From Shewanella kaireitica (GTDB taxonomy: Bacteria; Pseudomonadota; Gammaproteobacteria; Enterobacterales; Shewanellaceae): a stretch of DNA of 64,000 nucleotides. A program made the position numbers and the translations under genes. Shown here piece by piece: positions 51,742 to 60,773 of the stretch (position 1 is the stretch's first letter; each line of letters starts with the position of its first letter). The stretch spans positions 62,001 through 126,000 of the forward strand of contig NZ_JAKIKQ010000011.1 in the NCBI RefSeq assembly GCF_023284045.1. Reading direction: 5' to 3'. The notes under the pieces are model-generated. The model was given only the letters and a program-made list of their open reading frames with translations, searched no databases and was not told the DNA's origin.

Positions 51742-53304
51742 ATGGCAGCAAATAGCCATACAAAGCAGATGCCAATAATTGAGCAAGTAGAAAGCCCTCT
51801 ATCGCAAAAGAGTGCGTTAAAGCCGAGTATGTATCAGCAAGCAGAGCGCTATGGCGCGGATAAAGTGGTAAAGGCCCATTGGCAGTCTTTCGGTTTGGCA
51901 GTATTTGCCGGCGCATTTATCGCATTAGCATTTGTGTTTTATATCACTGTCACTACTGGCAGTACCGGGCCTTGGGGCTTAATGAGGCTCGCTGGAGGCT
52001 TAGCGTTTAGTCTTGGGTTAATGCTGGTAGTGATCTGTGGTGGTGAGCTATTCACCAGTACAGTGTTAAGCAGCGTCGCTTGGGCACAAAAACAAGTTAC
52101 AACGCAGTCACTGCTTAAATGCTGGGGGCGAGTTTATGTCGGTAACTTTATTGGTGCAATGCTAATGCTGTTATTGATTATTGTCGCCGGGATGCAGAAT
52201 TTAAATGATAGTCATTGGGGACTCAATGCACTTAACATCGCCCAACATAAGTTGCATCACGGTTGGTGGCAAGCTTTCGTGCTGGGAATGCTCTGTAATA
52301 TGTTGGTATGCCTTGGTGTTTGGATGACTTTTTCCAGTAAAGACGCATTAACCAAAGCGATATTACTTATGCTACCTGTGGCGATGTTTGTTAGCAGCGG
52401 CTTTGAACACAGTATCGCCAACCTATTCATGGTGCCTTTAGGCATAGTGCTGGCGAATATTTCAGACCCAGCTTGGTTTGCTGCGCTAAATGTCACTCAA
52501 GAACAATTTAGCGACTTAACAGTGACTAATTTTATTTTCAATAACTTAATACCGGTGACACTCGGCAATATTGTCGGTGGGGGGCTGTTTGTTGGCTTAG
52601 GCTACTGGTTAATTGAAAAAGCTAACCCAAGTCCATCTCTGCTTTCAATGACACAACATAAACACTCGAGCTTGGCTGAAGTCATTTCATTGTCAGATCT
52701 CGAAAAAAATAACCAAACACATTTTGTAGAACAAACCTTTGCTGAACCTTCACTGGCGCAAAGTCCTAAAAGTGCCTACCTATCTTCTGGAGTAAAAAAT
52801 ATGCCTAAAACAATACAAAAACTAAATGTTAGCGACCTAATGAATCCTGCCCCATTTACACTGACAGCTGACATTTCCGTATACGAAGGGTTAAAGCGTC
52901 TTACTGAAAGTGCGAGCCGAGGCGCGCCTGTTATTAACGAGCAGCAACAGTTACTTGGTTTTGTTTCACAACAAGACCTTTTACGCAGCTTATGGTCAGA
53001 AGAGTTCGCCCGTGGTGTAAGTTTTAAAGTCGCAGATCTGATGCAAACTCAAGTATTGACGGTATCGCCGTCAGATGCGGTTGCTGATTTGATAGAGCTT
53101 ATGGTTGTAGATAGAAAAAAATTATTTCCGGTTAATGACAGTGGAATGCTGATTGGCAACACATTCAAAAGCTACGAAGAGCGCCTAAGAGGGGCTAATG
53201 CTAGTAAACCTAGTGTGTTCCCTGTGGTTGAAGGCGGCATATTATGTGGTGTTATTACACGGGAAGATATCGCGCAAAAAGTCTGTGAAGTCTATAAATT
53301 CTAA
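51742..53304 (+). CDS. Formate channel FocA fused to a tandem CBS domain
   Basis: A 520-residue protein. Residues about 30-300 are a formate/nitrite transporter (FNT) pore: SFGLAVFAGAFIALAFVFYITV, LVVICGGELFTSTV, GNFIGAML, GMLCNMLVCLGVWM, FVSSGFEHSIANLFMVPLG, and NIVGGGLFVGLGYW. A 50-residue linker leads to two CBS motifs (about 365-420, VSDLMNPAPFTLTADISVYEGLKRL, and 430-515). CBS pairs bind adenosine nucleotides, so formate flow may be gated by energy status. An internal ATG at 52801, eight bases after TGGAG, could also give a free 167-residue CBS protein. GGGGGC precedes the ATG at 51742. Confidence 0.9.
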   Translation: MAANSHTKQMPIIEQVESPLSQKSALKPSMYQQAERYGADKVVKAHWQSFGLAVFAGAFIALAFVFYITVTTGSTGPWGLMRLAGGLAFSLGLMLVVICGGELFTSTVLSSVAWAQKQVTTQSLLKCWGRVYVGNFIGAMLMLLLIIVAGMQNLNDSHWGLNALNIAQHKLHHGWWQAFVLGMLCNMLVCLGVWMTFSSKDALTKAILLMLPVAMFVSSGFEHSIANLFMVPLGIVLANISDPAWFAALNVTQEQFSDLTVTNFIFNNLIPVTLGNIVGGGLFVGLGYWLIEKANPSPSLLSMTQHKHSSLAEVISLSDLEKNNQTHFVEQTFAEPSLAQSPKSAYLSSGVKNMPKTIQKLNVSDLMNPAPFTLTADISVYEGLKRLTESASRGAPVINEQQQLLGFVSQQDLLRSLWSEEFARGVSFKVADLMQTQVLTVSPSDAVADLIELMVVDRKKLFPVNDSGMLIGNTFKSYEERLRGANASKPSVFPVVEGGILCGVITREDIAQKVCEVYKF

Positions 53305-53326
53305 ATAGATCAGAGTTTAAGAAAGG

Positions 53327-53352
53327 ACAAAGAGGAGGGAACTCCTCTTTGT
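53327..53352. terminator. Hairpin between focA-CBS and the LysR gene
   Basis: ACAAAGAGGAG/CTCCTCTTTGT eleven-bp stem with a four-base loop between convergent genes. The T tracts are weak, so termination efficiency is uncertain. Confidence 0.65.
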
Positions 53353-53364
53353 GTTATCGCTAGT

Positions 53365-54279
53365 TTAGCGGTTTTTTTTAACAGCGACTCTATTACGGCT
53401 CAAACGTCTGGCCTCGGTAATAACACAATCTCTAAGTGGATTCTCACCTGCATCATTGCGCCAGACAAATGAAAGATGGCGTTGCATGTTTAGCTCTGGG
53501 GTCGATAACACTATTAACTCCCCATTGGCTATCTCTTTCTCTACATCTAAATAGGGCAAACTGCTTAAGTAAGGTCCATTCTTGACAAGGGCCTTAAGCA
53601 GCGATACATATTCATACTCTTTCCACACGTGCAGTTTTTCAATGATGCCATGAATCGCACCTTCAAAAATGCGTCTTGTGCCTGCTCCTTGCTCTCGAAG
53701 CACCCATTTTGCTTGTTCTAGTTGCGCTAAACTTGCTGATTTTGATTTAGCATAAGGGTGGTGAGGTGATGAGACCACTACAAGGTGATCATCGAGCCAC
53801 TGCTCTTGATGCAGCCGGCTATCGTCGTTGCGTCCTTCGATTATACCAAAATCGTATTCATAATTAAGTAAGCCCTCAATCACGTTTTCAGTATTTTCTA
53901 CCATCAAGTCAATGCGTAATTCGGGGAAGTCGGTATCAATTTTGCTGATAAGCTCGGGTAGCAGGTGTTCAGCCGCTGTTTGGCTAGAGCAGATCCTAAA
54001 CCTACCGCTTATAAGATGTTGTTCATGCAGGCCTAATTCAATTTGCTGTGCATCTTGTAACAGACGTCTGGCTTTTGGACGCAGCCAGTTCCCCCAATGG
54101 CTCAGGGTTAAACGATTACCCTGACGAATGAAGAGCGGACGCCCAAGTAAATTCTCTAATTGTCCCAACGACATACTTACAGCTGATTGCGTCATCGACA
54201 GTTTTCTAGCCGCAGCACTGACACTTTCGAGACTGGCAACAGCGTCGAAAACCATAATTTGTTTAAGAGAATACTTCAT
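53365..54279 (-). CDS. LysR-family transcriptional regulator
   Basis: A 304-residue regulator. The N-terminal winged helix-turn-helix is LKQIMVFDAVASLESVSAAARKLSMTQSAVSMSLGQLENLLGRPLFIRQGNRLTLS; the effector domain (about 90-295) starts LISGRFRICSSQTAAEHLLPELI. It resembles the CysB/CbbR/YeiE-like group. It is divergent from the YfcC-type carrier gene across 454 bp (54280-54733, in which I see no gene), making that carrier its most likely target. Confidence 0.9.
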   Translation of the reverse strand: MKYSLKQIMVFDAVASLESVSAAARKLSMTQSAVSMSLGQLENLLGRPLFIRQGNRLTLSHWGNWLRPKARRLLQDAQQIELGLHEQHLISGRFRICSSQTAAEHLLPELISKIDTDFPELRIDLMVENTENVIEGLLNYEYDFGIIEGRNDDSRLHQEQWLDDHLVVVSSPHHPYAKSKSASLAQLEQAKWVLREQGAGTRRIFEGAIHGIIEKLHVWKEYEYVSLLKALVKNGPYLSSLPYLDVEKEIANGELIVLSTPELNMQRHLSFVWRNDAGENPLRDCVITEARRLSRNRVAVKKNR

Positions 54280-54733
54280 TGTACCTACTGTTTTCCTACT
54301 CGAAAAATATCTAAAGGGAAACTATCAATTTATTTGATGGTCGTTAAGTATGATTCTAGGTGGTGATCAAGTACCAAACAAGCCAAGTTGACGTTAGCAA
54401 TGAATAACTTAGATTAGGTTCACTATTCTATATATAGTGTGATGCTGATGCGTTCTTTGTTATATCAATAAGGTAATCTATTTGAGTGAAAATTGTTGCA
54501 AATATGCTCTCCTTCCCTGTTAAGCCTGTTTGTACACTTTTTCAACATGACAGCTAGGCCTCCATTTAGCTCATTTTTGTTGAAACGCCTGTTCAGTGGC
54601 ATCGTTTTAGCCCTTTCCTATAGAGGGATATGGTCATAGCTCCATTTTTTACTGACTGCCGATTAACCACCCATAGATAAAGCACTGACATTGGTTTATA
54701 TTTGCTGCCAAATAACAACAATACGGCCATCAA

Positions 54734-56308
54734 ATGCACCAAGTTCCCCCTGCTCAGCAACAACCTTCGACCACAGAACCACTAGTCCCTAATAGCAGTA
54801 GTTCTCAAACTGTAAATAGGGCATGGCAGATGCCTGATACCTTGGTGATCATTTTCTTTGTGGCACTGCTTGCCGCTGTAATGACCTATTTCATTCCTGT
54901 TGGCTCATTTGAAACTCAGCAGGTGAGCTACGTGATTGACGGTGTAGAAAAGAGCCGTAGCGTGGTTGACCCCAACTCCTTTGCTTATCAGTTAAACGAT
55001 GATGGTCAGCCTATGTTGCAGCCGGTAAGTTTATTTACTGGCGGTGGAGGCATAGGTTTCTTTAACTTTGCTTTTGAAGGGCTCGTATCTGGTTCCAAGT
55101 GGGGCAGCGCCATTGGTGTGATCATGTTTATGCTCGTTATTGGCGGCGCCTTTGGCATTGTTATGGCGACAGGAACCATCGATAACGGCATTTTAAAACT
55201 TATCGATAAAACTCAAGGCAATGAAACACTTTTTATACCGGTTATCTTTACCTTGTTTTCATTGGGCGGGGCAGTATTTGGGATGGGTGAGGAGGCGATA
55301 GCCTTTGCGATTATTATCTGTCCGTTAATGATAAGACTTGGTTACGACGGTATAACCACTGTGATGGTGACCTATGTTGCCACTCAAATAGGTTTTGCGA
55401 GTTCATGGATGAATCCATTTAGTGTCGCTATAGCCCAAGGCATTGCCGATGTTCCAGTGTTGTCTGGTTCAAGCGTACGTGTTGCTATGTGGTTAGGTTT
55501 CACACTAATGGGGCTTATATTTACTATGCGCTACGCAGCAAAAATAAAAGCTAAGCCAGAGCTCTCATACAGTCATCAAAGCGATCAGTATTTTCGTGAT
55601 AATGCCAGTGATGCAAAACTCGATAGCCGTTTTAATATTGGCGACATTCTAGTGTTATTAACCATTGTTGCAACTGTTGCCTGGATTATCTGGGGCGTGG
55701 TGGTTAATGCTTGGTTTATCCCTGAAATCGCGAGTCAGTTTTTTGCAATGGGCATTGTTGTCGGCATCATCGGTGTTGTTTTTAAGCTCAATAAGCTGAC
55801 GGTTAATAAAGTCGCCACTAGCTTCAAGCAAGGGGCATCTACAATGCTTGAACCTGCAGTTTTAGTCGGCTGTGCATCGGGAATACTATTATTACTCGGA
55901 GGCAGTAATGCCGCTAACCCAAGTGTACTCAATACTATACTGAGTAGCTCTGGTGAATTTATTGGCCAGCTGCCAAGTGTGATGTCAGCTTGGTTTATGT
56001 TTGTGTTCCAGGCAGTGTTTAACTTTTTTGTGACCTCAGGTTCGGGTCAAGCCGCGCTGACAATGCCGTTGATGGCACCGCTTGCTGATATTGTTGGAGT
56101 CACTAGACAAGTTGCTGTGTTGGCGTTTCAATTAGGGGACGGTTTTACGAATGTATTAGTGCCAACATCAGCTTCATTGATGGCCACACTAGGAGTTTGC
56201 CGAGTTGATTGGGGCCAGTGGCTTAAGTTTATTTGGCGCTTTATGTTAGGGCTGTTTTTTGTCTCTAGCGTGATTGTTATTACTGCCCACTATATGGGGT
56301 TTAGCTAA
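54734..56308 (+). CDS. YfcC-family (DcuC-like) carrier
   Basis: A 524-residue inner-membrane protein of the YfcC/ArsB-NhaD superfamily (Pfam DcuC). A 30-residue Gln/Ser/Pro-rich N-terminus precedes about 12 helices. Recognisable stretches are LVIIFFVALLAAVMTYFIPVGSFE, FGMGEEAIAFAIIICPLMIRLGYD, the paired SSWMNPFSVAIAQGIADVPV and the C-terminal NFFVTSGSGQAALTMPLMAPLADIVGVTRQVAVLAFQLGDGFTN. YfcC proteins are annotated as basic amino acid antiporters, but substrates are not settled. The ribosome-binding site is weak. A TonB receptor gene lies convergently downstream. Confidence 0.85.
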   Translation: MHQVPPAQQQPSTTEPLVPNSSSSQTVNRAWQMPDTLVIIFFVALLAAVMTYFIPVGSFETQQVSYVIDGVEKSRSVVDPNSFAYQLNDDGQPMLQPVSLFTGGGGIGFFNFAFEGLVSGSKWGSAIGVIMFMLVIGGAFGIVMATGTIDNGILKLIDKTQGNETLFIPVIFTLFSLGGAVFGMGEEAIAFAIIICPLMIRLGYDGITTVMVTYVATQIGFASSWMNPFSVAIAQGIADVPVLSGSSVRVAMWLGFTLMGLIFTMRYAAKIKAKPELSYSHQSDQYFRDNASDAKLDSRFNIGDILVLLTIVATVAWIIWGVVVNAWFIPEIASQFFAMGIVVGIIGVVFKLNKLTVNKVATSFKQGASTMLEPAVLVGCASGILLLLGGSNAANPSVLNTILSSSGEFIGQLPSVMSAWFMFVFQAVFNFFVTSGSGQAALTMPLMAPLADIVGVTRQVAVLAFQLGDGFTNVLVPTSASLMATLGVCRVDWGQWLKFIWRFMLGLFFVSSVIVITAHYMGFS

Positions 56309-56343
56309 GCAAATTGCTCAGTATTTGTGTTAGTTAAGACAAT

Positions 56344-56374
56344 AAAAAATGGCATCCTAGGATGCCATTTTTTT
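56344..56374. terminator. Bidirectional terminator between the YfcC and TonB-receptor genes
   Basis: AAAAAATGGCATCC/GGATGCCATTTTTT stem with almost no loop beyond TA; effective for both convergent genes. Confidence 0.88.
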
Positions 56375-56417
56375 ATGTTTGATTAAGCGCTATACAGTGC
56401 GCTTAGTTCAACAGAGT

Positions 56418-59114
56418 TTAGAACTTAACTTCACCTTCAATGAACCACTCTTGTCCACGGGCGTTGTATACGCTACGTGGGTAATGTGGCCATGAAGTGT
56501 TTGTTGGGTCAAAGTTAGGACCCGCATCAAACATGTTGATTAGACCTGTTGATACTTTGATGTTGTCAGTAAAGTTGTAACCTGCAGTTAGGTTCCACTT
56601 AGTGAGTGATGCTACTTCGTAATCACTTTCTTCGCCTTCACCGCCTTCAGCAAACGACTTGTAAGCAGTACCGTGCATACGCGCAGTGTGGTATGCACCA
56701 AGTGTTGCTTCAAAGTCTTCTAGGAAGTAACCCAGTACAAGGTTGGCTCTGTACTGAGGTAGTCCACCGTTGTAGATATCATCATCAATTTCAGCTGTTG
56801 GGTCTAATTGACCTTCTGACATTAAGATGTAAGTACCATTAAAGTTTAGTTTAAACTCACCAATGGCATCTAGATCCCAACCATATCCCGCAGTAACGTC
56901 TAGACCACGTACTTTTTGGTACGCAAGGTTTTGAGCCACTGAGTTGATGTGAGTGATGGTTCCGTCAGCATCTCGAGTGATCATGTCTTCATATAGGTCA
57001 TATTCACGAGCGGCTTTTGAAGCGCTGATGTCACTAACCATATCATCAAGCTTCCACTCCCAAAGATCTACAGAAGCATTGAGTGAATCGCCACCCCAAA
57101 CTGTACCAATGTTTGCTGTGTAACCTGTTTCAGCTTCAAGATCTTTGTTAGCACCCGTTGTAATATCAATGTGCAGCTCGTTACACACTTCATTGATAGT
57201 TGGGTTTGAGTTTGGCTCACCTGGAGTTCCGCCCATTGCTGCGCACTGTTTGAAATCGATTACCTGTGTAAAGCCTTGAGTTGGGTCACCATATACTCGG
57301 TGCATATCTGGTGCACGGAATACGCTGCTGATAGAACCACGAACGAGTAGTTCATCAAGAGGACGATATTCAACAGTTAGCTGTGGTGAAAGGTTACCGC
57401 CAACATCGCTATATTCATCATAACGTAGAGCAACATCGATGGTTAGCTGGTCAAGAACAGGCATGCTTAGCTCTGCATAAGTTGCCCAGAAATCACGCTC
57501 ACCGTTTCCTGAAGAACCGCCAGTCGTTAAGATATTACCTTTCTTAGATTCAGAATCTGAATCTGTTTGGTAATCTTGTTCAGTGTACTCTGCACCAAAT
57601 GCAAACATTGCGTCACCAGCTGGTAACTCAAATGCTAAACCTGTGATGTTAGCCTGAATGTTTTTCTGTGTAGATTGCGCTTGCTCAAAAGGTGTGTAAG
57701 AAGCGTCTTCTACGTCTGCGCTAGACATATTCTCAAGTAAAGAATTACCATTTTCGCCAGCTGTGATGTAGTCAAACATACCTGCGATAGTCGCATAGCC
57801 GCCACGGTAAACATCAACGTTTGTACGACCGTAGTTTACAGAAGCATCCCAGTTATACTCATCAGCGATAGTGCCTTCAAGGCCAGCAGTGAAGAAGTAG
57901 TTACGGGTATTGGTCTCGCCAGTACGGTTGCCAAACTCATGTAAACGACGAACGTAGTAGTAATCACCATCTGTCGCATTAGCGAAATCACCGCCGAGTG
58001 CAGTAGATTTATCGTTGAAAGTCTTACTTAGTCCACCAGCGCCCGAAACAGTTACGTCATTGCCAGCCACTTTAATGTCGTAGTCATTGATCGCCATTGG
58101 CTCAATGTTCGTGGTCGATTTAGCTTGCGCAAAATCTAAACGGCCTAAGAAAGTGATATCGTCAGCCAGTTCATAGTTGAAGTTGGTTGTGCTGATAAAA
58201 CGGTAGCTTTCAGGCTCAAGATCACGTTGCTTTGAACGATCATAACCACAAATACTGCGTGCTGCATCCCAGAAGAATCCACCAGCTGTACATTCTTCAG
58301 CAGTCAGTGCGCGTGCACCACTAGCGCCTTTGCTCGCGCCTGCAATACGTGCACCGTATGAGCTGTACTGTGAGAACTCACTGTGAGGAACTTTATCTGT
58401 ATCTAAGCCAAAGTTTTCACGATCTGTCGCTCGAAGTACTTCGTTGTTTGTATATTCGATAAATGTCGAAACGTTACCTTTGTCTGAAGATGAACCGATA
58501 GAGAAAGCGATTCTATCATTCATGCCACCGCCATTGGTGGTATCACCGTGGCGATACTTAAGTGCAGCACCGTCGAAGTCTTTCTTCAAAATGATGTTAA
58601 TAACACCACCAATTGCATCAGCGCCGTAAATGGCTGAACCACCTGATTGTAGAACTTCGATTCGAGCAACTGCTTCCATTGGAAGGTTAGCTGTATCAAC
58701 GAAGTTATCTGTGCCGCCAGCAGGTTTTGGATACTGGTTTAGACGTTTACCATCAATAAGCGTCAATGTACGGTTAGCACCAGCATTACGTAAGCTGATA
58801 GATGAAGCAGCAGGAGTAAAACCATGAACTGATTGTGTTGTCATCGCACCAGTTGTAGATGTTAGGCTTTGAAGTGCATCTTGAATATTGGTAAAGCCTT
58901 GCTTTGCCATGTCATCGGCACTTAGCACTGTTACAGGCGTTGCCGTTTCCATATCAGTTCGTTTAATACGAGAACCGGTAACTTGAATTCGCTCAACTTT
59001 ATCTGCACTTTCTGCATCAGCCGCAAGAACTACTGGCGAGCTAAGTGCTGCTGTTGCTGCACCACCCACTAACGCAAAGCGTACTGCTTTGGCCAATCTT
59101 GAATTAACTTGCAT
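56418..59114 (-). CDS. TonB-dependent outer-membrane receptor
   Basis: An 898-residue receptor. After a signal peptide (LVGGAATAALSSPVVLAAD) comes a TonB-box-like ERIQVTGSRIKRTD, the plug (ATPVTVLSADDMAKQGFTNIQDALQSL, SGGSAIYGADAIGGVINIILKK) and a 22-strand barrel ending in EGEVKF, the C-terminal Phe signature. The plug resembles receptors for peptides or oligosaccharides (the GSRI-R-T class) more than siderophore receptors, but the ligand is unknown. A candidate CRP site lies about 410 bp upstream. It may work with the YfcC-type carrier next to it. Confidence 0.9.
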   Translation of the reverse strand: MQVNSRLAKAVRFALVGGAATAALSSPVVLAADAESADKVERIQVTGSRIKRTDMETATPVTVLSADDMAKQGFTNIQDALQSLTSTTGAMTTQSVHGFTPAASSISLRNAGANRTLTLIDGKRLNQYPKPAGGTDNFVDTANLPMEAVARIEVLQSGGSAIYGADAIGGVINIILKKDFDGAALKYRHGDTTNGGGMNDRIAFSIGSSSDKGNVSTFIEYTNNEVLRATDRENFGLDTDKVPHSEFSQYSSYGARIAGASKGASGARALTAEECTAGGFFWDAARSICGYDRSKQRDLEPESYRFISTTNFNYELADDITFLGRLDFAQAKSTTNIEPMAINDYDIKVAGNDVTVSGAGGLSKTFNDKSTALGGDFANATDGDYYYVRRLHEFGNRTGETNTRNYFFTAGLEGTIADEYNWDASVNYGRTNVDVYRGGYATIAGMFDYITAGENGNSLLENMSSADVEDASYTPFEQAQSTQKNIQANITGLAFELPAGDAMFAFGAEYTEQDYQTDSDSESKKGNILTTGGSSGNGERDFWATYAELSMPVLDQLTIDVALRYDEYSDVGGNLSPQLTVEYRPLDELLVRGSISSVFRAPDMHRVYGDPTQGFTQVIDFKQCAAMGGTPGEPNSNPTINEVCNELHIDITTGANKDLEAETGYTANIGTVWGGDSLNASVDLWEWKLDDMVSDISASKAAREYDLYEDMITRDADGTITHINSVAQNLAYQKVRGLDVTAGYGWDLDAIGEFKLNFNGTYILMSEGQLDPTAEIDDDIYNGGLPQYRANLVLGYFLEDFEATLGAYHTARMHGTAYKSFAEGGEGEESDYEVASLTKWNLTAGYNFTDNIKVSTGLINMFDAGPNFDPTNTSWPHYPRSVYNARGQEWFIEGEVKF

Positions 59115-59522
59115 TGTATTACTCCCTGGAAACTTATATTAATTATATGTTTTATTTTAATTAGAACCACCTTCTTAAGGTAACTTAAATGTAAACAAGA
59201 AGATGAATCCCATCCGAATAGAACCATAATTAAATAACTGTGGCAACAATCTAGTTACAGCTGTGATGAGGTTATAAGATTAATTACGGAGTATTTTTTT
59301 ACTGATTTTTATTAACAATTTACTATCTATGTTGTAACAAGTTGTGGTGTTATTGAATTGTTGTTTATTTTTTGGTTGTTAATTAATCTCGATTCAACCT
59401 CGGTGTTGATATTTGGTTGTTTTCTTGTTGTGATTTTGCTTTTAAAAGGTTTTGGTTGTTAACAATGTCGATACAGTTTATGTAGATAAAAAGTATTAAT
59501 CTCGAATAGATATATTTCAATT

Positions 59523-59538
59523 TGTGACGCCGGTCACG
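59523..59538. promoter_or_regulatory. Candidate CRP site upstream of the TonB receptor
   Basis: TGTGACGCCGGTCACG matches the CRP consensus TGTGA-n6-TCACA at nine of ten bases. It lies in the 554-bp gap 59115-59668, in which no gene is seen; its distance of 409 bp from the receptor start is long, so the target is not certain. Confidence 0.55.
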
Positions 59539-59668
59539 TTACTGGTGTGGCTAGAAATGGCTTGTTGTTGCGGTCATGTAAGTTTTTGAGGCGAAGATAG
59601 AGCAGTTTGGCTTGCTGTATTACACTTTATTCTATCGATTGAGAGTCACTCATTATAATAAGTTAACC

Positions 59669-60655
59669 TTATTGCGGCATATTAAATGCCGTTTTGTAAT
59701 GACGCAAATATCTTACTGCTACATAGATCACGATGATGGTTGCAATCACTAGTTCAAATTTTGCGGTTATTAACAAGATCATCGATAAGATGCTTTCTCC
59801 ATATGTACTTACTATCCAAGTGACAGTTTTAAATAATGCGGTTGCGCCGATAACCATTGGGAAAGTAAATGCTGCATAACCTGGGGTGAACGGTAGTTTT
59901 AATAAATTGAAAAAGGCTAAGTAAATAATACTTGTCATTAACAGTGCAACGGTTAATAAAACAGCAACAATAATTAAAGAAGGCTGATTTGATATTGTTA
60001 AGTAACCCGCTAATGATAGGCTTGCAGGTGCGGCCAAAATTGCAATTGTTGGTTTTGCAGCTTCAGCAATCGGTTCACAAAATATCAATCTGTAAAGCAT
60101 AATAGGAAGCATCACTAAATAACTTAACATGCCAAAGTCAACAATGGCGTTGGCAATCCAGTGGTTTTGTACTTGTAATAGTTCTCCATGTGGAAAAGAA
60201 ACTGCTGCTACTATCATGCCGATAGGTGGAACAAACCAACTCGGAACCATATGGCTTAGCTTGAAATCAATGGCTCTATTATAGATAAACATAAATAGAA
60301 AGATGATATGAATGCTAATCGCTGTTAACCATAGTGTTAAAGCGGCACCTTGGCTAAATTGTCCAATCGCTGCGGAAACAACCATTAATCCCATCGCAAA
60401 AGTTGGAATAACGCTGCCAATCACTGGGTGAGAGAGCTCTTCGATTAGCACTTTAGGGTGCAAAACGAACTTAGCAACCAACATGGCTAGCAACACTGAT
60501 GCAATGAGTGCACCGGCTAACTGTGCATTACCACCAAGCTCAGGGAACATGCTCTCCCAAGTCCAACCAAGGCTGGCTATGGCCAGTGCCAAACCAGCCA
60601 TTGGACTCGGTAAGCGTGATACTCTATGTGTTAGTTTGTTATTTGTAACAGTCAT
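59669..60655 (-). CDS. TDT-family anion channel (TehA/SLAC1-like)
   Basis: A 328-residue membrane protein with ten helices, of the tellurite-resistance/dicarboxylate transporter (TehA/SLAC1) family: PSPMAGLALAIASLGWTWE, SHPVIGSVIPTFAMGLMVVSA, MVPSWFVPPIGMIVAAVSFP, and LPFTPGYAAFTFPMVIGATALF. The start is the ATG at 60655 with GGAG six bases upstream, preferred to the ATG at 60700. It follows the methyltransferase gene in the same direction, 118 bp apart, and they could be co-regulated. The transported anion is unknown. Confidence 0.88.
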   Translation of the reverse strand: MTVTNNKLTHRVSRLPSPMAGLALAIASLGWTWESMFPELGGNAQLAGALIASVLLAMLVAKFVLHPKVLIEELSHPVIGSVIPTFAMGLMVVSAAIGQFSQGAALTLWLTAISIHIIFLFMFIYNRAIDFKLSHMVPSWFVPPIGMIVAAVSFPHGELLQVQNHWIANAIVDFGMLSYLVMLPIMLYRLIFCEPIAEAAKPTIAILAAPASLSLAGYLTISNQPSLIIVAVLLTVALLMTSIIYLAFFNLLKLPFTPGYAAFTFPMVIGATALFKTVTWIVSTYGESILSMILLITAKFELVIATIIVIYVAVRYLRHYKTAFNMPQ

Positions 60656-60773
60656 TGTGTTCTCCAAAACCTTATCTCTATGGATGTATTTTAGAATCAC
60701 CAGTAAATAAAATAAATTGAATTGATGTTAACCTTAGCTTAAGAATTACTTAATTTATTGATGTGCATTTAAA

